Counted from the first letter of the stretch, positions 1 through 6,356 are shown. The stretch: DNA of 9,748 bases from 40CM-2-70-7 sp035279865 (GCA_035279865.1 DATEGY010000389.1:1-9748); one strand, 5' to 3'. Notes: generated by a model from the sequence alone, not told the origin. Numbers and translations: made by a program.

Positions 1-22
1 CTCCGTCGCTCCACACCCTGGT

Positions 23-1588
23 CTATGCCTGCCACACCGTCTCCCCTCCCACCACCGTGAGCACCGCGCGTGCCGACCGGAATGCGCTCCCATCCCCTCG
101 GGCACCCTGGATCGCCGGTTCCGACCACGCCACCATGTCCGCGGCCTGACCAGGCGCGAGCGTCCCGCCCGCTCCACCCCGCCCTGCCGCCATCCACGCC
201 GCCGCCGTGTACGCGTGAAGGACTTCGTCGAACGACAGCCGCTCGGTGGGTCGCCACCCTCCGGCGGGCCGGCCCTCCCGGCTGACCCGGTCGAGGGCCG
301 CGTAGACGCCGTCTCGGGGGTCGATGGTCTCGACGGGAACGTCCGAGCCGAACACGAGCGCCGTGCCCGCCGAGCGAAGGCTCTTGAACGCGAACGCACC
401 CACCCCGCGGGTCCCCCAGTGCCGGTCCACGAGAGGAATATCGGTGAGAAGATGCGCCGGCTGCATGGAGGCGACGATGCCCGCCCGGGCCGCGCGTTGC
501 AGATCGGCAGGGTGCACCAGCTGGAAGTGCTCGATGCGGTGCGCGATCGCTGCGGGGGGCAGGGTCTCGATGATGTCGAGCGCCCGCCGGACGGCGGCAT
601 CACCGATGGCGTGAACGGTGGCGGCGATCCCGCCGCGCGCCGCCGCGGTCAGGGCCTCGCGCGCGTCCAGCTCGGTGGTGAGCACGATGCCGCGGTCGGT
701 CGAGTCCTCATACGGCTCCAGCAGCAGGGCGGTCTGACTCCCCAACGCGCCATCGAGGAACAGCTTCACCCCTCCCGTCACCAGCCACTCGGAACCCCAG
801 CCGCTCCGGATCCCGACGCGGAGGGCCGCCTCGAGTCCGTCCGCGGGCAGGTGGGCGAGCACCCGGAGTCGCAGGGCGCCCTCCTGCTCGAGCCGCTGAA
901 AGGCCGTCAGGGCATCAGGTCCTTCGACGTTCTGGATGCCGGTGACACCGAGCTGGTGGGCCGCGGCCTGCGCCGCCCGGACCGCCTCCACCACCAGGTC
1001 CCGGCTCACCTTGGGGAGGTGCCGGTGCACCAGCCGGACCGCGTGCTCCAGGAGCAGCCCAGTGGGCTCACCCGAGGCGTCGCGGACAATCCGCCCGCCC
1101 TCGGGATCCCGCGTGCTTCGGTCGATCCCGCACCGGACGAGGGCTGCGGAGTTCACCCAGAGGGAGTGCACGTCGTGGGAGTCGAAGGCCGCCGGCGTGT
1201 CCGGGAGCACCTGGTCCAGTGCCTCGCGCGCGGGCGGAGCCTCCCAGCCGTTGGGGTCGAACCCCTGGCCCTGGATCCAGCCGTCGGTGACGATCCCCTT
1301 GGCCGCCCGGGAGACTGCCTCAGCCCGGGTGCGACAGCCGCTCAAGCTGACCCGCTGCCGCCCCACCGCCCACTCCGCGAAATGGGTGTGGCCATCCACG
1401 AACCCGGGGGTGATCAGACAGCCGGGAAGCTCGATTAAAGCGGGCGGCGGACCGCTCGCGGCGTTCCCTGCGGCGCGGACGTCGGCGAAGGCGCCCACCG
1501 CTAGAATCCGGCCCTCTGACCAGCAAATGGAGTCAGCCGAGGTGCCCGAACCCACGACCGATCCCGCTCGAAGCAGGGTTTTCAACAT
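23..1588 (-). CDS. YtcJ-like metal-dependent amidohydrolase
   Basis: A 521-residue protein of the amidohydrolase superfamily, YtcJ-like branch. These cytoplasmic enzymes hydrolyse amide or related C-N bonds, but substrates are rarely known and none can be named here. An N-terminal beta segment leads to GFVDGHTHF (residues 62-70), whose H67 and H69 are the usual first metal ligands. Family landmarks follow in order: FDSHDVHSLWVNSAAL (135-150), GGVKLFLDGALGS with candidate carbamylated K275, HAIGD (H326, D330), HRIEHF (H350, H354) and GSDVPVE with D416. The C-terminus has the normal closing beta segment (LAPGQAADMV). Length is typical and no key residue is missing. The ATG at 1586-1588 follows a purine-rich GGGAAGAA that sits rather close for a ribosome binding site. 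It lies downstream of the MarR gene on the same strand, about 190 bp away, so a separate promoter is likely. The family call is firm and the substrate is unknown. Confidence 0.93.
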   Translation of the reverse strand: MLKTLLRAGSVVGSGTSADSICWSEGRILAVGAFADVRAAGNAASGPPPALIELPGCLITPGFVDGHTHFAEWAVGRQRVSLSGCRTRAEAVSRAAKGIVTDGWIQGQGFDPNGWEAPPAREALDQVLPDTPAAFDSHDVHSLWVNSAALVRCGIDRSTRDPEGGRIVRDASGEPTGLLLEHAVRLVHRHLPKVSRDLVVEAVRAAQAAAHQLGVTGIQNVEGPDALTAFQRLEQEGALRLRVLAHLPADGLEAALRVGIRSGWGSEWLVTGGVKLFLDGALGSQTALLLEPYEDSTDRGIVLTTELDAREALTAAARGGIAATVHAIGDAAVRRALDIIETLPPAAIAHRIEHFQLVHPADLQRAARAGIVASMQPAHLLTDIPLVDRHWGTRGVGAFAFKSLRSAGTALVFGSDVPVETIDPRDGVYAALDRVSREGRPAGGWRPTERLSFDEVLHAYTAAAWMAAGRGGAGGTLAPGQAADMVAWSEPAIQGARGDGSAFRSARAVLTVVGGETVWQA

Positions 1589-1618
1589 TTCTTCCCAATG
1601 GCCGACATGTGGATAACT

Positions 1619-1649
1619 CGACGGTCAGGCCGCGATTTCCCGACCGTCG
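1619..1649. repeat. Inverted repeat in the amidohydrolase leader
   Basis: CGACGGTC (1619-1626) and GACCGTCG (1642-1649) form a perfect 8-bp inverted repeat around a 15-base loop. It starts about 30 bp upstream of the amidohydrolase start codon. No T-run follows on either strand, so an operator or leader structure is as likely as a terminator. Confidence 0.55.
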
Positions 1650-1693
1650 TGAATTCGCGCTCGACCGCGTGGTAAGTGATTGTTCAAGAAGCC

Positions 1694-1726
1694 CGTGAGA
1701 GGGCGGCGCTCGCGCTGTTTCTCACG
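1694..1726 (-). terminator. Possible terminator hairpin after the MarR gene
   Basis: CGTGAGA (1694-1700) and TCTCACG (1720-1726) pair perfectly. The GC-rich loop can form a further short GCG/CGC stem. It lies about 50 bp past the MarR stop on the minus strand. There is no real U-tract after it, so it is only a weak candidate for intrinsic termination. Confidence 0.35.
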
Positions 1727-1776
1727 TTGAATGGCTTTGCATACGCCTGCATAAAGATACGCACACGTGAATATGG

Positions 1777-2238
1777 CTACCGGAGGACCTCGATCTGACG
1801 CCCTTCCAGCCTCCGACGGTACTCCTGGAGCACGTGGATGGTCCGCTGGATGGCGGTGGCGGGCATGCCCTCGATGGTGCGGGCCGACAGACGGCGTTCG
1901 AGCTGCCCCACGCGGAGCAACACTTCAAGGCCGTGGCGCGTGAGCGTGACCCGCACGCCCCGGTCGTCGTCCTGATCGGGTGTGGTCTCCACCAGCCCCT
2001 TGGCTTCGAGCCGCTGAATGAACGTCGTGGCGGCCGCCCGGGTGATTCCCAGCGCCTCCGCCACCTCCCGGGGCCTGATGCCGTCGGGACCACCCTGATC
2101 GACCGCGTAGAGGGCCGTGTGGGCGCGATGCGTGAGTCCGTAGGCCCGGAACGCCCGGTCCCCGGCCCGGCCGACGGCAGACTGCGCCGCGGTCACCGCG
2201 TCGGTCAGCTGCAGGGCCAGCTCCGATCGGTCACTCAT
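1777..2238 (-). CDS. MarR-family transcriptional regulator
   Basis: A winged helix-turn-helix repressor-type protein of 153 residues from the chosen start. Such proteins bind palindromic DNA as dimers and usually release it on binding a small molecule. An N-terminal dimerisation helix is followed by the wHTH region (about residues 35-105): the recognition part is REVAEALGITRAAATTFIQRLEAKGLVE and the wing is TPDQDDDRGVRVTLT, both very typical of MarR. The C-terminal helices complete the dimer interface. The open frame extends to a GTG at 2295 (172 residues), but the ATG at 2236-2238 is preceded by a G-rich TGGGGGG, and the extra N-terminal residues would be encoded by a tandem octamer repeat, so I prefer the ATG. 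It diverges from the ABC exporter operon and palindromes lie between them, so it probably controls that operon. Confidence 0.9.
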   Translation of the reverse strand: MSDRSELALQLTDAVTAAQSAVGRAGDRAFRAYGLTHRAHTALYAVDQGGPDGIRPREVAEALGITRAAATTFIQRLEAKGLVETTPDQDDDRGVRVTLTRHGLEVLLRVGQLERRLSARTIEGMPATAIQRTIHVLQEYRRRLEGRQIEVLR

Positions 2239-2247
2239 GTCCCCCCA

Positions 2248-2279
2248 CTTAGCGACTTTGCGCCTTAGCGCCTTAGCGC
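2248..2279. repeat. Four tandem octamers in the MarR leader
   Basis: The plus strand reads CTTAGCGA, CTTTGCGC, CTTAGCGC, CTTAGCGC without gaps, an 8-bp period. On the MarR coding strand this is a run of GCGCTAAG-like units ending just before the G-rich ribosome binding site. It may be a slippage-prone leader or a minor dispersed repeat family. Confidence 0.75.
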
Positions 2280-2321
2280 CTGCTGTTAGTGACACCCACC
2301 AGCCACTCGCGACCAGCGATG

Positions 2322-2341
2322 GTTAACATGTTGACTGTTAA
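2322..2341. promoter_or_regulatory. Probable MarR operator between divergent genes
   Basis: In a GC-rich setting this AT-rich patch holds two overlapping palindromes. GTTAACATGTTGAC (2322-2335) is symmetric except for one base pair. TTAACA (2323-2328) and TGTTAA (2336-2341) form a perfect 6-bp inverted repeat with a 7-bp spacer. It is followed by TATATAAA (2342-2349), a possible -10-like run. The size and symmetry fit MarR sites in general, and its place between the MarR gene and the exporter operon supports the call. The exact promoters were not resolved. Confidence 0.55.
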
Positions 2342-2383
2342 TATATAAACGACTTGACTCCTCCCGCAAGTCCCTGCCCCGCC

Positions 2384-2389
2384 TAGATT
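2384..2389 (+). promoter_or_regulatory. Candidate -10 element TAGATT near the ABC start
   Basis: TAGATT lies 11 bases before the ATG of the ABC ATPase gene, and no Shine-Dalgarno sequence is visible between them. It fits the TANNNT pattern found just before leaderless or very short-leader genes. TTGACT copies occur at 2331 and 2354 but not at standard spacing from it. The hexamer CTAGATT recurs just before the MOSC gene. Confidence 0.3.
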
Positions 2390-2400
2390 GCCGTACCCCA

Positions 2401-3126
2401 ATGCTCCGGGTCTCGGGTCTCACCCGCCTGTACGACCAGCTCGTCGCGGTCGAGGATTTGTCGTTTTCGGTGGCGTCCGGCGAGGTCCTGGGACTGGTAG
2501 GCCCGAACGGCGCCGGCAAGACCACCACGCTCCGGTCCCTGTGCGGCGTCATCCGCCCCACCCGGGGGACCATCGAAATCGGCGGCGTGGACCTGGGCCG
2601 GGACCCGGTGCGGGCCAAGGGCCAGATCGCCTTCATGCCGGATGAGCCCCACCTGTTCGACTACCTGACCGTCGAGGAACATCTCCGGTTCACGGCCCGG
2701 CTCTACAAGGCTGCCGGAGCCGAGTCCCGGATCCCTGCCCTGCTGGCCGAGCTGGAGCTGTCCGAGAAGGCCTCCGCCCTCCCCACCGAGCTGTCCCGCG
2801 GCATGCGCCAGAAGCTGGTGATCGCCTGCGGCCTCATCCACGACCCCAAGGCGCTGGTGTTCGACGAGCCGCTGACCGGGCTGGACCCCGCCGGGATCAG
2901 GCGGATGAAACAGACCATTGTGGACCGGGCCCGGCAGGGCGCAGCGGTGCTCCTGTCGTCCCACCTGCTCCACCTGGTGGAAGAGATCTGCACCCGCGTG
3001 CTGATCCTCCAGCGGGGGCGGATGGTGGCCATCGGGACCATCCCCGAGATCCTGGCGGGGCGCCCCGACCTTCAGGGGAAGAGCCTCGAGGACATTTTCC
3101 TGGCCCTGACCGGGGGTACCGGGTGA
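2401..3126 (+). CDS. ABC transporter ATP-binding protein (exporter type)
   Basis: A 241-residue cytoplasmic ATPase that would power the membrane protein encoded next. All core motifs are present: Walker A GPNGAGKT (34-41), a signature LSRGMRQ (131-137) in place of the common LSGGQ, Walker B LVFDEP (152-157) followed by the D-loop GLDP, and the H-loop SSH with H188. The Q-loop region reads FMPDEPHLFDYLT, without the usual glutamine. As I recall, both PDEP there and the GMRQK signature are typical of EcsA-like ATPases of ABC-2 exporters. The C-terminus SLEDIFLALTG is also usual for that group. The start ATG lacks a clear ribosome binding site. The stop overlaps the start of the permease (GTGA), so the two are translationally coupled. 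The substrate cannot be read from the sequence. Confidence 0.93.
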   Translation: MLRVSGLTRLYDQLVAVEDLSFSVASGEVLGLVGPNGAGKTTTLRSLCGVIRPTRGTIEIGGVDLGRDPVRAKGQIAFMPDEPHLFDYLTVEEHLRFTARLYKAAGAESRIPALLAELELSEKASALPTELSRGMRQKLVIACGLIHDPKALVFDEPLTGLDPAGIRRMKQTIVDRARQGAAVLLSSHLLHLVEEICTRVLILQRGRMVAIGTIPEILAGRPDLQGKSLEDIFLALTGGTG

Positions 3127-4850
3127 TCGCGGCCGCCCTGTACCTGAGCCGGCGGTCCTGGGCCAACTCCCTCCGTACCCGCCTCCTGAGGCTCCGCCAG
3201 CCGAAATACATGGTCGCGTTCTCGGCCGGCGTCTTTTACCTGTGGGTGATGTTCCTCCGGCCCGGCGGCGCCGTGAGCGCCCTGAGCCTTCTGGCGCCGG
3301 AGTCGCGGGAGACCGTCGCCATGATCTTCCTCGCCGGCCTCCTGCTCGCCAACTGGACCTTCAACACCAACGAGACCCCCTTCCCCTTCACGCTGGCTGA
3401 GACCCAGTTCCTGTTCGCGGCACCCCTGACCCGGCGCCAGGTCCTCCTCTTCAAGATCTTCCGCTCCCAGATGGCGCTCGCGACCTCCGCGGTGATCACC
3501 GTGTTTCTCTTCCGGCGAGGCACCTGGAGCCTGGCGACGCCCATTCAGGCCCTGGGCCTCTGGCTGGCGTACGCGGTGGTGAACCTGAACAACGCCGGGA
3601 TGGGCCTGCTCCGCCTGTCCCTGGCCCAGCACGGGGTCGCGGGCGTGCGGCGGCGCATCGGGACGCTCACGGTCATCGCCGGGCTCGTGGGCGCGATCTG
3701 GTGGGTCGGACGCTCAGAGCTGCCGGTGATCGGCGCCGCGTTCGGCGCGGGCTGGCGCTCGGGCTTCGCCGCACTGACTGAGGCACTCCACACCGGCGGG
3801 GGCGCCATTCTTTCCTGGCCCCTGCGTGCCGTAGTGGATCCCTTCCTGGCCAGGTCCCCGCACGAGCTGCTGAGCGCGCTCCCGGCGGGGCTCCTCGTCT
3901 TCGGTCTGCACGTGTGGTGGGTGGTCGGGTCTTCGATCGCGTTCGAGGAGTCCGCCACGGACCACGCCCAGCGCACCGCGAAACGGATCGCCGCCCTGCG
4001 CGCGGGCCGGGGGTGGACCGAGCCGCGCGCCGGCCGCAGCCGCCCGCTCACCTCCGCAACCCTCACCCCCGCGGGGTCGGCGGCGGGGGCGATCGTCTGG
4101 AAGAACCGGCTGGGGATCAAGCGGGAGTTCACGGTGCGCTCGCTGGTGCTCGTCGGGGTCGCCACCGCCATCGGCGTCATGTCCCTGCGCGGGCAGCGCC
4201 TCACCACCACCGGTCTCCTCGGCGCGTTTCTGCTGTTCGGCGCCTGCATGGTCACGCTGCTCGGGCCCATCGCGCTCCGCTTCGACCTCCGTCGCGATCT
4301 CGAGATGCTCGAGGTGCTGAAGACCTACCCGGTGCGGGGACGCACTGTGGTCCTGGGCGAAGTCGGCGCGCTGCTCTTGGTCCTGTCGCTCGTCGCCGGC
4401 GGACTCACGACGGCTGCGTTCCTGCTGACCATCGCCGAGCCGTCCCTGCCGCCCCTGGGGGACCGGCTCGCCATCCTCGTCAGCGCGCTGGCCGGCATCC
4501 CCGCGGTGATCGCCGTCTTTCTCCTGGTGCAGAACACGTCGGTGCTGCTGTTCCCCGCCTGGATCACCGTGGGACCGCAGCGGGCGGTGGGCCTCGAAGC
4601 GACGGGGCAACGGTTGATCCTGACGATCGGCAGCCTGCTCGCGCTGGTGGTGGCGCTGGTGCCGGCGGCGCTCTTGTTCGTGCTGGTGATGATCGTGAGC
4701 GAAGGGCTGGTCGGGGGGCCCTGGTCGGTGGCGCTCGGGGCGGTGGCTGGTGCGGCGGCGGTCGGCGGGGAGTGCTGGCTGGCGATACAGCTGCTGGGCG
4801 GCGTGTACGACCGGTTGGATCCCTCCTCAGCGGGAATCCCCTCCGCCTAG
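3123..4850 (+). CDS. ABC exporter membrane protein (PF16962-like)
   Basis: A 575-residue integral membrane protein that starts with GTG, overlapping the stop of the ATPase gene by four bases. About a dozen hydrophobic segments are visible, for example near residues 31-46, 63-79, 117-130, 181-196, 248-274, 340-354, 363-385, 409-437, 449-470, 498-526 and 535-560. Two soluble stretches look conserved: FTLAETQFLFAAPLTRRQ (89-106) with the following FKIFRSQ, and RFDLRRDLEMLEVLKTYP (386-403) with the following GRTVVLGE. These resemble what I recall of the putative ABC exporter family PF16962, though that assignment is from memory. It probably works with the preceding ATPase as an exporter under MarR control. 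Its stop shares the bases CTAG with the stop of the convergent zinc-ribbon gene, and no terminator separates them. Confidence 0.88.
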   Translation: MIAAALYLSRRSWANSLRTRLLRLRQPKYMVAFSAGVFYLWVMFLRPGGAVSALSLLAPESRETVAMIFLAGLLLANWTFNTNETPFPFTLAETQFLFAAPLTRRQVLLFKIFRSQMALATSAVITVFLFRRGTWSLATPIQALGLWLAYAVVNLNNAGMGLLRLSLAQHGVAGVRRRIGTLTVIAGLVGAIWWVGRSELPVIGAAFGAGWRSGFAALTEALHTGGGAILSWPLRAVVDPFLARSPHELLSALPAGLLVFGLHVWWVVGSSIAFEESATDHAQRTAKRIAALRAGRGWTEPRAGRSRPLTSATLTPAGSAAGAIVWKNRLGIKREFTVRSLVLVGVATAIGVMSLRGQRLTTTGLLGAFLLFGACMVTLLGPIALRFDLRRDLEMLEVLKTYPVRGRTVVLGEVGALLLVLSLVAGGLTTAAFLLTIAEPSLPPLGDRLAILVSALAGIPAVIAVFLLVQNTSVLLFPAWITVGPQRAVGLEATGQRLILTIGSLLALVVALVPAALLFVLVMIVSEGLVGGPWSVALGAVAGAAAVGGECWLAIQLLGGVYDRLDPSSAGIPSA

Positions 4851-5209
4851 CAGAGCTCGGTCCAGTCCACCTCGGAGGTCACGTTGCAGCGGTCGCACTT
4901 CAGGTCGTGGGGGCGGCCGGTGAAATCCTGCCGCTCGGAGCACTTGGGGCACACCGCGTACGTCGTCACGAGATCGCGTCCCTGCCCGCCCAGGGTGGGC
5001 CGCAGCACGCCCGTCCGCACGACGATGCTCCACCGCTTGGGCTCGTCCTGACGCACGCGGACGTCGTGCAGGGAAAGCCGGATGCGGCGGTTCTGCACCG
5101 CCACCACGACGGACTCTTCACCCGCCGATTCCACGATCGGATACCACGCACCGCGCCGCAGCGTGTCCGCGATCCGGTCGGTGCAGCGGGCCCAGCCGAG
5201 TTGTGCCAT
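4847..5209 (-). CDS. Small zinc-ribbon protein, paralogue A
   Basis: A 120-residue protein that I do not recognise as any named family. The N-terminal half has GWAR (5-8) and LRRGAWYP (17-24), then an alternating beta-like stretch and RWSIVV (59-64). The C-terminal half is a zinc ribbon with CPKC (C87, C90) and CDRC (C105, C108), ending VDWTELC. The same ordered motifs recur in the protein encoded at 5946-6323, so the two are paralogues. There is no signal peptide or membrane segment, so it is likely cytoplasmic. The ATG is supported by GGAGAGGG six bases upstream. It diverges from the MOSC gene across 51 bp and converges on the ABC permease with overlapping stops. Nucleic acid or protein binding is possible but unproven. 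Confidence 0.82.
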   Translation of the reverse strand: MAQLGWARCTDRIADTLRRGAWYPIVESAGEESVVVAVQNRRIRLSLHDVRVRQDEPKRWSIVVRTGVLRPTLGGQGRDLVTTYAVCPKCSERQDFTGRPHDLKCDRCNVTSEVDWTELC

Positions 5210-5215
5210 GAGGTG

Positions 5216-5223
5216 CCCTCTCC
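5216..5223 (-). promoter_or_regulatory. Ribosome binding site of zinc-ribbon gene A
   Basis: The minus strand reads GGAGAGGG, six bases before the ATG at 5209. This is a good Shine-Dalgarno match and fixes the start of this small gene. Confidence 0.65.
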
Positions 5224-5249
5224 GGTCGCAGGAAGATACTCCTTTCCAC

Positions 5250-5255
5250 TAGATT
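5250..5255 (+). promoter_or_regulatory. Candidate -10 element TAGATT for a leaderless MOSC mRNA
   Basis: TAGATT ends five bases before the MOSC ATG, which would place the transcription start at or next to the start codon. No Shine-Dalgarno sequence lies close to the ATG; the nearest purine run is about 25 bases away. No convincing -35 is seen. Confidence 0.35.
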
Positions 5256-5260
5256 TCGTT

Positions 5261-5839
5261 ATGCGACCGATCGGGCGCCTCGTGCTTCTCCAGGTGCAGC
5301 GTACCACGCTGAAAACCGGCACCAAGCCCAACCGGACCTACGATCCCGCCCCGCTGCTTCACGTACCGCGCGCCGCCGTGAGTCCGGACGGCGTGATGGG
5401 GTGGGGAGACCGGGACGCCTGGGTGGTGGACATTCACCACCGGGCCCACCCCAACACGAAAAACGACGACGGGGTGCACGGCGTTTCGGTGGGCTTCACC
5501 TCCCACTACCGCGCCATGCAGGACCGGTTCGGGGACCGGATGGTGGTGGGGTGCGCGGGCGAGAACCTGATCGCCGAGACCGACGGCATGCTCACCTGGG
5601 ACGACGTGTCGCGCGGGTTGGTCGTGACGGCCCCGGACGGCCGTGAGAAGGTCCAGCTCACGGTGCTGCAGGCGGCGGAACCGTGTCGCCCGTTCACCGG
5701 GTGGGCGCAGGGGCATCCGACGGAAGCCAATGTGCTGAAGGAGAACCTGCAGTTCCTCCGCGACGGGATGCGGGGGTACTATCTGCAGGCGGAGAACAGC
5801 GCGGTGGTCGAAGTGGGAGATCTGCTGCACGCGATGTAG
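5261..5839 (+). CDS. MOSC-domain protein
   Basis: A 192-residue protein of the MOSC (molybdenum cofactor sulfurase C-terminal) class. MOSC domains are thought to carry sulfur or bind the molybdenum cofactor, and relatives such as YiiM and mARC detoxify N-hydroxylated compounds. Visible landmarks are DIHHRAHPNTKNDDGVHGVS (57-76), GCAGENL (97-103) and LQAAEPCRPF, whose C142 is the conserved MOSC cysteine. No FeS or flavin domain is attached, so it is a stand-alone MOSC protein. The open frame continues far upstream, but that part overlaps the permease and zinc-ribbon genes and lacks family similarity. The ATG at 5261 gives a typical N-terminus (RPIGRLVLLQ). It sits between two minus-strand zinc-ribbon paralogues and ends at a strong terminator. 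Confidence 0.9.
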   Translation: MRPIGRLVLLQVQRTTLKTGTKPNRTYDPAPLLHVPRAAVSPDGVMGWGDRDAWVVDIHHRAHPNTKNDDGVHGVSVGFTSHYRAMQDRFGDRMVVGCAGENLIAETDGMLTWDDVSRGLVVTAPDGREKVQLTVLQAAEPCRPFTGWAQGHPTEANVLKENLQFLRDGMRGYYLQAENSAVVEVGDLLHAM

Positions 5840-5842
5840 TGG

Positions 5843-5915
5843 CCAGATGTCGGTGGTCAGTTGTTGAGCAAGAGAAAGGGGAGCCCGTCATCGGCGCTCC
5901 CCTTTGCACATCTGG
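5843..5915. repeat. Outer inverted repeat enclosing the terminator
   Basis: CCAGATGT (5843-5850) and ACATCTGG (5908-5915) are perfect inverted copies that enclose the terminator hairpin, giving a nested stem in the gap between the convergent MOSC and zinc-ribbon B genes. Confidence 0.6.
5875..5905. terminator. Bidirectional intrinsic terminator
   Basis: AAAGGGGAGC (5875-5884) and GCTCCCCTTT (5896-5905) form a perfect 10-bp stem. The 11-base loop can add a CCG/CGG inner stem. A-runs on one side and T-runs on the other let it work on both strands, serving MOSC (plus) and zinc-ribbon gene B (minus). The T-run is short (three bases). Confidence 0.75.
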
Positions 5916-5943
5916 TAACTGGAAACTGATTACTGGCAACGTC
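5909..5943. repeat. Degenerate heptamer repeats
   Basis: The plus strand reads CATCTGG, TAACTGG, AAACTGA, TTACTGG, CAACGTC, a 7-bp period around a core ACTGG. It fills the space between the terminator and the stop of zinc-ribbon gene B. The function is unknown. Confidence 0.55.
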
Positions 5944-5945
5944 TC

Positions 5946-6323
5946 CTAGCTCAACTCATCCCACGCCACGTTGGCCCGCTGATGGCAGCGATCACACGTG
6001 AGCTCGGTGGGCCGCATCTCGAAGCCCTGCCGGTGCCGGCACGCGGGACACACGCCGTAGGTAAGCGGGAATTCACGATTCAACCGTCGCATGGTCGCGG
6101 GCTCGCAGTGCACCACGCTCCAGCGCTCCGGGGGATGATACCGGAGCTCGAGGAACCGACGATCGACCGGCACGTTCTGCCGGTTCACGTCCAGCACCAC
6201 GATGCTCGAAGTGGACACTCGGACGACGGGGTACCAGGCACCTCGTCGGAGCGCGTATGCGCCGGAGGGACCGACGCGGGCCCAACCCTTGGGTTGGAGG
6301 CGGGTGGGGGCGATCGCTGTCAT
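5946..6323 (-). CDS. Small zinc-ribbon protein, paralogue B
   Basis: A 125-residue protein from the chosen ATG, paralogous to the one at 4847-5209. It keeps the same ordered motifs: GWAR, LRRGAWYPVV, RWSVV, then TYGVCPAC, RQGF, RP..L.CDRC and a final V.W.EL. The four cysteines (two CxxC pairs) predict a zinc ribbon. I do not recognise the family and cannot assign a function. The frame continues to a GTG at 6350 (134 residues), but the ATG at 6321-6323 suits the promoter better: a -10-like TTAAAT ends eight bases before it and a perfect Crp-type palindrome is centred about 42 bp upstream. No Shine-Dalgarno is evident at either start, so translation may be leaderless. It lies 62 bp past the nrdJ stop on the same strand and converges on MOSC across a terminator. 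Confidence 0.8.
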   Translation of the reverse strand: MTAIAPTRLQPKGWARVGPSGAYALRRGAWYPVVRVSTSSIVVLDVNRQNVPVDRRFLELRYHPPERWSVVHCEPATMRRLNREFPLTYGVCPACRHRQGFEMRPTELTCDRCHQRANVAWDELS

Positions 6324-6331
6324 ATCAAGAG

Positions 6332-6337
6332 ATTTAA
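6332..6337 (-). promoter_or_regulatory. Candidate -10 hexamer TTAAAT for zinc-ribbon gene B
   Basis: On the minus strand TTAAAT is followed after eight bases by the ATG at 6323, implying a transcription start at or within a few bases of the start codon. There is no recognisable -35, as expected for a promoter that depends on an activator bound where the -35 would be. Confidence 0.4.
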
Positions 6338-6356
6338 TCGGGACCGTCACCCCGCG

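Larger units (their letters stand above)
1589..1776. other. Intergenic gap with two inverted repeats
   Basis: This stretch separates the amidohydrolase start from the MarR stop. I see no convincing gene. It holds two inverted repeats (listed separately) and a direct repeat TGCATA at 1738-1743 and 1748-1753, whose copies are 10 bp, about one helical turn, apart. No clear -35/-10 pair was found on the minus strand. Confidence 0.6.

Noticed and set aside
215..1438. A 407-codon open frame on the plus strand opposite the amidohydrolase
   Set aside because: The amidohydrolase on the minus strand has all its motifs; the antisense frame has none and is explained by high GC.
2239..2295. Longer MarR start at GTG 2295
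   Set aside because: The added residues are encoded by the octamer repeat and match no usual MarR N-terminus, while the internal ATG has a G-rich ribosome binding site.
3914..5260. Long N-terminal extension of the MOSC frame
   Set aside because: The upstream part overlaps the ABC permease and zinc-ribbon gene A in other frames and has the low-complexity Arg/Gly/Pro look of an out-of-frame shadow. MOSC similarity begins at the ATG at 5261.
6324..6350. GTG start at 6350 for zinc-ribbon gene B
   Set aside because: No ribosome binding site is seen, and the region holds the -10-like hexamer. The added residues have no counterpart in paralogue A.
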